Assembly (NCBI RefSeq): GCF_027580225.2
Contig: NC_073352.2
Coordinates: forward strand, 35,637,501 to 35,701,500
DNA: 64,000 nt
Direction of reading: 5' to 3'
From: Misgurnus anguillicaudatus
Taxonomy: Eukaryota; Chordata; Actinopteri; Cypriniformes; Cobitidae
Shown here: piece after piece, positions 37,701 to 50,156 of the stretch
Layout: every line of letters begins with the position of its first letter
Numbering within the stretch: the first letter of the stretch is position 1
Position numbers and translations under genes: made by a program
Notes under the pieces: generated by a model
Told to the model about the DNA's origin: nothing
Database searches by the model: none
The model's input: the letters and a program-made list of their open reading frames with translations, nothing else

Positions 37701-40700
37701 CATAGAACATTTCTCAGCCAATCAGAATGCAGCATTCAACAGACCCGTGGTATAAGTTAGAAATGATGCATCGCAATGCAAATGCTAATTCGAATCCGAT
37801 GCACAGTTTTTAAACCGATGCATTACATCGTTTGCTTTTTATGCCGATGCACCGAGCGAATTGGGGAATCTTCCCATCTCTAATGTACAGTAGTTTGACC
37901 ACTAGAGAGTTTTCCTCATTTTCAAGAATCTAAAACGACTTTATCTTTAAAAATAAATTCTAGTTAGTATAATGTTTTGATCTCTCATGAAATGTCAAAA
38001 ATACATGATTATGTGTGGCAGAAGTCTAAGTAGTTTGTTTGACCACCGTAGAGTCATTTTATTGGGTTCTTACCAATAGCAAACATTGCATTTTTAAAAT
38101 CCCCTGACAACTCCTTCTTTATGACCTGTTCAATGTCTTTGTTGCTGCACCTCACAAATTCCTGGAAAACTGGAGAGGTACACAATGAAAGTTGGCTGAG
38201 GTTTTACATGCATACAGTATGAAAGCAGGGTTTGTTTGCATTACCTCTCCTCAGGTGAGGAAAACTCCTCGTGCACAGAATACTCATGATCTTATCCTGC
38301 ATGTCATCCGAGTCTGCGTTACACGCGTCTGCCAATCCCTAACAAAGAAGAAAAATGTGTTATATCCTCTCTATGTTAACAATAAGTACAGTAGAGTATA
38401 TACTGTATCACACTCACCTGGGCATCTTCTAAGACTTTGTCCCTGTCCTCTGGACCCTCCTCACGAGCTCCCTGATAACCACCATCAACATTAAGTCAAA
38501 TATGTCAACAATAGAGTATACATTTGAATGTGATATGGGCGAACGGTACCTGCGCCAAAGAGATCAGAGCCCGCTTGAAATGTCCAGATGTGTCAGATGC
38601 GATGGCATCCTCCAAACTTGTCTTATATGCTGTATGAGTCAAATTAAAACATACAGACATGGGTAAATGTAAAGCGCACAAGCAAATAAAGTAAATGTGC
38701 CATAACAGGACCCTGAATTTTTAAGCCCTAACAAAATGGTGCCACCTGCTGGACATGATAAAGTCACGTTTCTTTACCGCTCTGAAAGGCAGAACACATA
38801 TCCTGAATCTCCTCGTTGCTCCTCGTGACCAAGATCTCAATCAGTGCATGTTCATCTGTGCCTGCACCCTATTGACAATAAAAAATACATTCATTTAACC
38901 GTACGCTTATCAATTGTGTGATGTCATACACATAAATATTACTTTGAATATTATACTGTACATATTGAGCTCAGCATAATGACAGAAGTTGTTTATGCAG
39001 ATAGAAACCCATCACCTTTGCTGTAGTTGTAGTAGCACATTGAATAAATAAACACGCATGCACGCACACACATGAAATACAGTATCAGGTGGAGCTCTTA
39101 TCAAGATAAACAGACGTCTGTCAGTGCACCCTCTATGGCTTTCTTCATCATTTTAGCATCAAACTCTGCTGGAGTCATCATCAGGCCGAGGATGAGCCTC
39201 TCCAGGTTTTTGGACAGTTCGGATTTTAGGTCAGCCATGAGATCCTGATTGAAAACAATTGCACACATTGGAAAAATCCTAAACACACATTGGCTTATAT
39301 AGTAACTGAGTCAATAGTTGAATCAATAGTTATAATAGGTTTTAATTGACAAAAAACAAAAATTTCAATAAGTACAAAATGTATAAAAACCAATAAGCAC
39401 ACAAAGATTACATTTTGCACATGTTTTGAACTAGACTTCATCTTCACAGCTAACAGAGAAAAGTTTTAAAGATGTTTCTTGAAAGTTCCCAATGTTACCA
39501 AAAACATTCTGCAAACATAAAAGTTATTTATGTTCCAACAATGTTTCTGGTTTGTCTTGACGTTAGAGGAATTTTACATTCTACTATTTACCCATCTAAC
39601 CAATGTTATGACAAGTTCATGTTTACACAATGTTTAAAACTATGTTTTTTGCTTGTTATGTAAATAATAGAGAAATGTTGTATTGTATTATTTTAAAACT
39701 GTTATAAAACATCATCAGTAAAAATATTGCTGTAGAAAACACAATTCACATATTAGATTTAGATGTTGATGTTTTGTTTCATTTAAAGGAATAGTCTACT
39801 CATTTTCAATATTAAAATATGTTATTACCTTAACTAAGAATTGTTGATACATCCCTCTATCATCTGTGTGCGTGCACGTAAGTGCTGGAGCGCGCTGCGA
39901 CGCTTCGATAGCATTTAGCTTAGTTCCATTCATTCAATGGTACCATTTAGAGATAAAGCTAGAAGTGACCAAACACATCAACGTTTTTCCTATTTAAGAC
40001 GAGTAGTTATACGAGCAAGTTTGGTGGTACAAAATAAAACGTAGCGCTTTTCTAAGCAGATTTAAAAGAGGAACTATATTTTATGGCGTAATAGCACTTT
40101 TAGGAGTACTTTGACTCGCCTGAAAAGTCCGCTCCCCTTCTCACTGTCATAATGGGAGAGGGAGGGTGTTACTGCGCCGAGTCCAAGTACTCTCAAAATT
40201 GCTATTACGCCATAAAATATAGTTCCTCTTTTAAATCCGCTTAGAAAAGCGCTACGTTTTATTTTGTACCACCAAACTTGCTCGTATAACTACTCGTCTT
40301 AAATAGGAAAAACGTTGATGTGTTTGGTCACTTCTAGCTTTATCTCTAAATGGTACCATTGAATGAATGGAACTAAGCTAAATGCTATCGAAGCGTTGCA
40401 GCGCGCTCCAGCACTTACGTGCACGCACACAGATGATAGAGGGATGTATCAACAATTCTTAGTTAAGGTAATAACATATTCTAATATTGAAAATGAGTAG
40501 ACTATTCCTTTAAAGTCAATGTTATGGTGATCAGTGTTTGTTTCAGTTGGACTCTTGACACTTGATGTTTTGTTGTTTGTTTGATGTTTTGTGTTTATAA
40601 AACACATTTGTTATGATAATGTAACAAAAATGGTGCAATTCTGTGGTGGTTGGAACATAATGTTAAAGATCATCATCTAATTTATTGATTTACTCACATA

Positions 40701-43700
40701 TCAAAAGTTTATTTTCTGTCAAAATAAGATCCAGCACTCGCACAGCAGTTTGTCAATAAGGATTTTTGGACAAAAATTAACCAAATTCAACAAATTACAA
40801 ATCTCATCCAGGACTCCCGGCATCCAGCATGGATAAATAATGAACTTTTTTGGGAATGTTGGGAACTTTCAAGGAACATTCACAGAACTTTTCTCTGCTA
40901 GCTGGGTTGAATATTCATATTTGCCATTGATCCCTCATCTCCAGTCATAATCTCTGTTTGATGTTATGAAGAGTATTACAGGACAGTATCTTACCCTTCC
41001 TAAAAGAGATTTAAATGTTTTTCTTATCTCCTGTCTCTGTTTATTGCTTCTTTGTGTCACAATTTCAATGATGGCGTCTTCATCCGTGCCTGAAAAATCA
41101 CATGATGTCACAGATTACTCTTCAAAGTTCAATAAGTTATTCAATGAAAGTCAAAATATTGATGTTTTTACACACCAAAACCCTTCATTGCTTTTCTCAA
41201 AGCTTTGGCATCACTCGCTGGGTCGAAATTTGAACATGGTTTCACTGTTCCCCTTAACTGGTGATGGAGATAAAGATGTTGTTATTCAGATATTTTAAAG
41301 TTCCTGGTACAAAATGAGCGACACTCACAGAAATAAATTAATCTCTCATTTACGTTATCTGTAAATTAATGGAGAATTACCAACAAGTGATCAGAGAAAG
41401 GAATATATCTTATGTCGAGTTCAGACTGTAAGATTTTCAAATAAAGTCTCTTAGACCGTGTCTTTGATACAGTAGATCACACTGTGAGATTGTAACTCGC
41501 GTGAGCAAGCACTGATTTGCTTGTGATTTCTCAAAAAAGGTCAGCAAGTCAAAATCAGGCTTAAAATCGTGTAGTCTGAAGTATTTCTGACTTGTTTTTA
41601 GTTTTATCTAAAAATTCTTAAGTCAAGATGTATTTTCTTGATGAGCAAAATGACTTAAAAAAAAATAAGTCTAGTTTTTAGACAAAAAATATCACATTAA
41701 GCGAATTTGTGCTTAATACAAGCAAGAAAATGGGATAAGAAACTTTTTCTTGAATTAAGTGTTTAGAAAAAAAGTGAACTTATTTCAAGATTTTTTCCTC
41801 CTTTATCCCTATTGGCATATTCTTTTGCTTGTTTTAAGCACAAATTCTTTTTAAAATGTTTTTTTTTTTTTTATATTTTATCCATGTCAGGACCACGAGA
41901 GTCTGTTTTATATTTATGTTTTATAGTGAAGGCAGGGTTCTGGCAGTCTCTTGTTTCATGTGGAGGCTCATGCCTTGTTTATTGTGGCATGTGCCTCTGG
42001 TGTCTTGTCTCTAGTCCCCGCCCCCCTTGTTCTCCCTGTTAATTATTCATTATTAGTTCATCCCTTGCACCTGTGTTGCCCTCATTAAGTTTCCCTATTT
42101 AATCTCCTCTTGTCTCTTGTCTTGTGCTGATTCATTGTGTTCATTCGTGCCTTGTTATGCTGTTCTTTAGTTTAGTTTTTAGTCTTGTTAATGAAGTTGT
42201 GTCTGTGTTTTGTATATCATGTTTAATGTTGAGTTTTGCCCCCTCGTGGGCTTTTTGTTTCATAAATAAATGTTCTATGTTCACTCCCCGATATCGTTTG
42301 CATTTGGGTTCATTCGACCACTGTTCCTGACAATCTAATAACTAGACTCATTTTCCCAGGTCACCCTGCTCATCATAGAAAACACATCTTAATCTAAGAA
42401 TCCCCAGACATTTGTACTAAAAAACAAGACAAAAATACTAACAAAAGAAATGTTTTGTATTCTTTCATATAAATAGAGATATGAGATATAAAGAGTGTCA
42501 TACACAGCATCAGCATCAGCATCAGCAGGACACATACAGTGTAGAGACAGAGATTATTGAGATGGTTTAACACTGAACAGGGTGTCACAGGGACTGGCAG
42601 TAAATCAAGACTCTGATTAGTTCAAATGAAGAGCATTCAGATGACATCTGTGTCCGGACAAAAGCTTCACTGTGTGTTGATTTAACTGGATTATTCCTCA
42701 GGTCAGGGTAATATGATGCATGCGCTGATGGAATTCAAACCTGGATCTTGGTGCTGGCACTGATCTCCCACATCTTATAAGCGATCTGTGCTGCCTCAGG
42801 GAAAAATTCTCCTGCAATACTGACAAACAAACAAAAAACAGCTCTGCTGAGTAAGTAACAGGGCCTAAATGCTTAATAAACGCAGCTAGAGATGGGCTTC
42901 ATTATACTAAACTTTACAGTCAATGCTTGATTCCAGTGAAATGTAGCTCAACTAGTAGTGCAATGCATTAGTAACACAAAAGACATAATGAGAAATATAC
43001 ATCTTAAATGCACTGTAAGCTGTTTTGGATAAAAGCATACGTGTGTAAATGTAATACAACTGAATCAAAAGAAGCTATACTCTTATTATTCTTAACAAAA
43101 CTATATTATTTGATTGACACACATTTGAAATTGTCCCAGATAGCAACAGACTCACACAAAATGAAGAGAAAAGTATAGTTAGAGATTATAAACACAGATA
43201 AAGTATTTTCACTTTTTATGATGGTGTAACATCTCCCCCTGCTGATTTTTCATAGATACTGCAACTATAAACTGAGATGTTTTAAAGATAAAGACAAACT
43301 TACTCATCATCTCCACCACACAGCTTCAGGAGTGTCTGTTTGTATTCTCCAGATGTGTCATCCTACACATAAAAATGTATATTGAACAAACACACAGATG
43401 TTTAAAATATCATGAAAATAAATGTAGATGAATGTGTTATGTAGGAATATAAACCATGAAGAGATAAGGTCAGTATATTCACTACCTGAATCATGTTGTA
43501 CAGAGATTTCTCATAGCGAAGCCGGAAACATTCCCTGATGTCCAACATATCGATCTCACAGCGAGACACCATAATACGAATCAGTGTGTTATCAGCTGTA
43601 CCCAGACCCTACAGAAACATGTGAGGATTAAACACACAGACACAGAAGTTATCCCAGCTCAAATCATAATGTAAAGATCATTCTGTGAAAATATCATCTT

Positions 43701-46700
43701 GATATCTTTAATATTGACTGAGTAAGATCATGTCAGAGATTGAAATCACTGTGAAATCAAACTTTGATGCATTAATGTTTTTAGGGTCAAATATTAATAA
43801 CAAGTTTTGATATGCTTTACTTCATTATTACAGTAGTATTTACCTTCATGGATTTGTAAAGGCGTTGGGCGAAAAACATGGGTTTACTCCTGATACAATG
43901 AACTGTAAGAGTTAAACACATTAGGAGAGGATACTCACAATACTTATTTCATACACTTATACTGTCATAAACTGTACAGCACTGGCCTAGAACAGCGGTT
44001 CCCAAACTTTTTCAGCGTGCAGCCCCCCCCTTGTGTACGGTGCATTCCTTCGCGGCCCCCCAAAGAAAATTTGTGACAAAAAACTGTTCTAAAACTCAAC
44101 ATTTTAATAAAAAAAACATTAAGTTATACAAAAAAGTAATGCTTTTGCTTAGTAGCCTATTTTTTTAGGTTTAATTACACAGAATTAACGATAAATTCAT
44201 TTATTTCATAAAATGTCATAAAACTGGGGCCCTCCTGGCACCATCTCATGGCCCAGTTTGAAAACCACTGGCCTAGATTAATGTCCATGAGGGGATATTT
44301 GAATAATATTTGCTTTTAATGACTCAAGTTTAGTTAAAACATCATAATAATAGAAGTATGGCACAAAATGAAGAAAACATTAAACTCTAAAGGTATTTAT
44401 TAAAGAAAATTAGGCAGAAGGGCAAACAACTGAGTATCAGGGGAAAATAGGATTAATCTAATATGCAAAAAACCGCATAGACAATCTTGAATACATTTTA
44501 ATGATAGGTTTAAATAAAAAGCAAGATGTGAATGGTCCTGATAGGGCGAGCATCACTTTTGGCCACTGCTGTATTTATTCTGTTATATTATTAGATGAAA
44601 ACTTACCGACAGCGAGCATCAGTCTCTCAAAGTCTCCTGACAGCTCGCTCTTAATACTGTCCTCAATCGACTTCTCAGCGATTTTCTGATATTCATCAAA
44701 TACTAAATAATACATTAGAAGAATTCAATCATCTTTTCTTCTAGTGTGTAATCTTAGTATTACAATCAATCTTAATAACTTTCATTCGTTATACTTTGTA
44801 AAATAACATAATCGAGGAGATTTACTCAGGTTGTGTTGGTTGCATTACAGATGATTAAAAACTGTATCAAATCTAATCTGCAGTAAAGTGAAGGAGATAC
44901 AGTATCATCTCTCATACCACACTGTAAGTGCGTCACACTCCGGTTTCCCAGCAACATGATGAATTGGGCTTCATCTGTGCCCCATTGTGCCTCTCCTGCA
45001 TCATACAGGTCCTATAGTGAGCAAACACACACACACCCACACAGTCAGGTATGCATGGTTTACGCGATGCATTTTCTACTGTACAAATTGTATATTGTAT
45101 TTCCCTAACCTACCCAGTCCCTAACCCCAACCATCACATCTTTAATCGATGAAAAACTACCATTTAGTATGTTTATTAAGATGTTAATAGCATTATAAAC
45201 ATGTCATTATACACTATTTATATCCCTGTAAACCACAATGGAAGCCTTCATTGTTCTGAATAAATGTTACGAACAGCTAACTTTACATTTGGGGGTAAAA
45301 AAGGCCTGAAATCTTTTAGCAACTGGATTGTTTTAAATTTGATGAAAACTAAGTGAAGTTATTGATAAGAAGTCTAATATATCCCATAAACCCATAATCA
45401 CATTCACCTGAGCATCCTGCTGGACAAGATCTTCACTAACAACATCATCTTCCTCTCTGCTCCCCTGAGATCATCATCAAGATTAAACACAGATTAATGA
45501 CCACTGAAACAAAGACTGTTAATAGCACAACATTGCATACTGTAAAACTGGCTTCATATGCACAGATGAGTAAAAAAGTGTAAAAAATATTAACAAAAGT
45601 GAATATAAAGCAAAGTTTTATCAACCAAAAAACAACATACACTCAAAATAAACTGTGCTAACATCACTAAAAGCTCATAATCATAGGGGAACCAATTTTA
45701 GTGCCATATAGCACCTATAAAGTACCTATGAAGAACCATCCAGGGGTGTTATAGCACCACTATTGCACCAGATATGGTTCTATATAGCACAATGCAACCC
45801 TATATCACGAAATTGCGTGACTATTTCACGCATGGACCAGCGTGACAATGTCACGCTTTGCCGCGTTTGAGCGTGAGCATGTCACACTTTCTGTTTGTGT
45901 CACTGTCGCGTATTGGTTACTCAACTTTTTTGTCCTATTTTCAAACCATTGTCGCTTCGGTTTAGGGTTAGATTTGGTGCTTGTGTTATATGTCACTTTA
46001 AGTATTTGTCACTTTAAGTATTGGTTTATAAAATAAAAAGATACAATACTTATTATTTTATATTTTCTAAACTTTAAACAATTGTCGCCTGACGTTGGGG
46101 TTAGAGTTTGTTTAGGTAAGGGTGTCATTTTATGTAAATCTAACCCTAAACCGAAGCGACAATGGTAAGAAACTAGGACAAAAAAGTTGAGTAACCAATA
46201 CGCGACAGCGACACAAACAGAAAGCGCGACACGCCCACGCCCAAACGCGACAAAGCGCGACACTGCCACGCCGGTCCATGCGTGAAATAGTCACGCAATT
46301 TCGTGATACTGGGTTGCACAATATGGTGCTATAAGGCACTTAAAATGGTTCCCATATGATTACGAGCCAGTGAACCACGTTTAGTGCTATTTAACACCTT
46401 TTGTTACAGTACAGTAGGACCATGAAAGAAACATTAAAACTGTTTTATTATATTATCATATATATTTCACTGACCTGAAGTAAAACAACCAGCATCTTCT
46501 TAAAATGTCCAGATGTGTCTCCTATAACATCCTCTTCAAGGTCTCTGTTATAAGCTATGAAGACACGGTACAGTACAGTAACACCGTCAGGATATAAAAC
46601 AGATCACAATAAACCTCCTGAAAGCAAATCTTTAAACTCACCGTCTTTATATGCTGCCACCAGATCATGAATCTGTTGATTAGTTCTTGAAGCAAGAATT

Positions 46701-48036
46701 TCAATTAAACACTTTTCATCTGTTCCTGCTCCCTTTGAAATAAAGAGAAAGAAAATTCAATGCTTAGTTTAGTTCACAGCACAACAATCTTTTATGTTGA
46801 AGATCTTATATGACAGTATAATCATCTAGAGGAAAAACTGGATGTTTAGTTACTCGGCTCACAGTAACAGTGAATATATAGACTACAGTGATATGATATT
46901 ATCATAGGACAGTGTATTTATTATTATTACAAAGGTGTGTCAAGCCTAATATGAATGTGTATTAGTTAATAGTCAATGCAATAAAAGGTAAACAGATTAA
47001 AACTCAATAGATACTGATTGAATTATGATAAGTCAGACAGTTCATGTTTCTATTATTAAAGCCCTAATTGACTGAATGATTAGAATAAACAAAAAGCTTA
47101 AGTTGTCCCTTAGTTGTTTATTAAAGAAAATCACTTACCGCATCCTAATGATAGCAGAGCCACAACACATTCAAAGGAAAAGACATGCAGTAAATAACAC
47201 AGCTCATCTTTATCACTAATTCTTACAGAAATACTTACAAGAGGAAATCTATCATCTTCTCCTTTTTAACTCATTTATAAATACAGAAAATGTAATCTTA
47301 TAAAAACAATAACTACGTTACAGGTAAATATGCATTTTTCAATAACAGCCTATTTTATTTCAGTATTTTTACTTTATTTGTGCTTATTACTATTATTATT
47401 ATTTGTGCATTGTTATTTTGAATCATGTACAATAAGTTGCCTTTTTTACTATAAATTGTATTATTATTTAATGAAATATAATAAAATAATAATGATGATG
47501 AAATGCTATATGCAGGTGTTTGAATATCTCACTTTTCAATCAGACATGCACTGATGACACAACATCTACTGTAGGTTCTGCTTTACCTTAATGGCATCCT
47601 TGATTTCTTTGGCATCGTGATAGGCCGGAGGTCTCATCAGACCAATAATCAGACGTTCAAACTTCCCCGTCAGCTCATATTTAAGGTCATCAATTAAATC
47701 CTGTAGAATTGATACGTGTGTAAATCTATAATCAGCTTTTCTCTGATTGGTTATGAAGTCATTTCTGAATATTTAATCACCTGGCCATAGAGGGATTTGT
47801 AAGCACTGCGGATCTCCTGTCTCTGAGCGTTGCTTCGTGATGTAATCAAGTCTAAGATGGTCTGCTTGTCACTTCCTATCAAACACAGGACAACAATGTA
47901 ATGAGATCATATACTGTAGAAAATCACACCTGTCATACTGAACAAACACTCACCAAAACCTTTCATGGCATTATAGAGAGACTCTGCATCACTGTTTGCA
48001 TCAAAGTCAGGGTAATCTTTAACTGTGCCTTTGAAT

Positions 48037-48133
<97 letters not shown>

Positions 48134-49996
48134 TTACAGTACTGTAAATCAATGTTTTGGTTGTTTTTATCTCTGACCTTGGCTGAATGTGCTCAAACCA
48201 GATAGATTGTGAGTAATCAAAAAGTTTTCATCAGTATCATAAAGAAAAAAAGCTAAATTCTGCTTCATGTCAGTTATTATATAACTACTTTATAGTCAGT
48301 TTTTCTGTAACTCAACTGATGGAGCATTGCACATACATAACATAACACAACACAACACAACACAACACAACACAACACAACACAACACAACATAACATAA
48401 CATAACATAACATAACATAACATAACACAGCATAACATATAACATATAAGATATAACATAACATAACACTGCTAAGGTCATGGCTTGATGTAGGCTAATG
48501 ATAAAAAGTTAAGTCTGAATAAAAGAGTGAAGTTTACAGACCATTTACAAACTACACAACAAAACATCCTCAAAACAAAACTACTTTAATCCATGTATGA
48601 TTGTTTTAAGCATAAACTCAAAAGATTCTTATGCATAAAATGAAATAAACAAAAAAATTGTCAATGGAATAAAAGAGAGGTTAAAGGGATAGTTCACTTT
48701 AAAATGAAAATTCATCATGTATTCATCCTCATGTTGTTGTAAATCTGTATGAATTTTTTTCTGATGAACACAAAAGAAGATGTTTTGAGAAATGATGGTA
48801 AACACACAGCAGATAGTGACCATAGACTTCTATAGTAGGAAAAAAAATATTTTGGAAGTATTGTGATAAATGATGAAAAAAATATTTTGATAAATGATGG
48901 TAAGCACACAGTTGACAGTACTCATTAAATTCCATCATATTTTTTTATTCCTACTATGGAAGTCAATGGACACTATCTGCTGTGTGTTTATCATCATTTC
49001 TCAGAATAACTTATTTTGGGTTCATCAGTAAAAAAGAAATTCATACAGGTTTAGAACAACATGATGATGAGTAAATGATGACAGAATTTTTATTTTAAAG
49101 TGAACTATCCCTTTAACCCTACAGTCAGATTAGCTACAAAAGTGAGCGACACCAAGCGACACGCACTCGCTTGATGGGCGTTCCTTGGCTAGTTTCTAAA
49201 AACGGTATCAAAAGTCACATTAGAGGTATTGTTAAGTTACAAGAACAGTGTTTTTGGATTTAAAAGTATTAATTTCTTGATAAAAGTAATAAAATATATT
49301 AGATAAAATGTTGAATTATATGAGATAAAACTTATCAGATATATACATAAATACGCATTTTTCACCATCTTGAATTATTGTCTCAGACTCGACCACAGAC
49401 CTACGTCACGCTGCTTCTTCACTCCGATTGGCAGTCGCTTTGGCCCATCGCTCAGCATTTGCATAAAATAGCCTGCTTGTCTATTTTGGCCCCGTCTTGC
49501 TCACCCAGCAGTGAGCTCGTCGCTTGTCGCTGACAAACGGCCACTTCCATTGAAAATGAATGGTAGCCTGTCGCTCTGTCTCTGTCTCTTGTAGCTAATG
49601 TGACTGGGGGGTTCAGTCTCAATATGTAATAATAGCTGATTTACACTTCCAGTCACTGTAAAGTTGTCTGTTTACACTACTGGGAAACATAAGTGCTATT
49701 TTTACACAAGCCCAACAACACCAAATCATATTTAAAGGCAGTTTAGAGTTTAGAAAAGAAGTTTAAGATTTTACTGGACAAATAACTAAAGTGACATCTG
49801 TTATATCAGACTCTGGATTATCTGAGTTGTTGCTGGGTGGGACAGACTACATATCTTCATATGTTCCCAAAATGAAACATTACACCAACAATCAGACTCT
49901 CACTTATCTAGTGCTTCTCATGAGAGTATGGTGGGACTTTAGTGGACAGCTGACACCTGTCAATGCACCAGTTGTGTTATGGTCAGCACCAAAAGC

Positions 49997-50072
<76 letters not shown>

Positions 50073-50095
50073 GTTTGTGTGTGCATGTGTGCGTG

Positions 50096-50156
<61 letters not shown>

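Noticed and set aside
41812..42330. Hydrophobic plus-strand frames
   Set aside because: They fall within the probable solo LTR; the composition follows the T-rich repeat.
48277..48481. Frames rich in LCYVML and VLCC repeats
   Set aside because: Translations of the pentamer microsatellite in a SINE.
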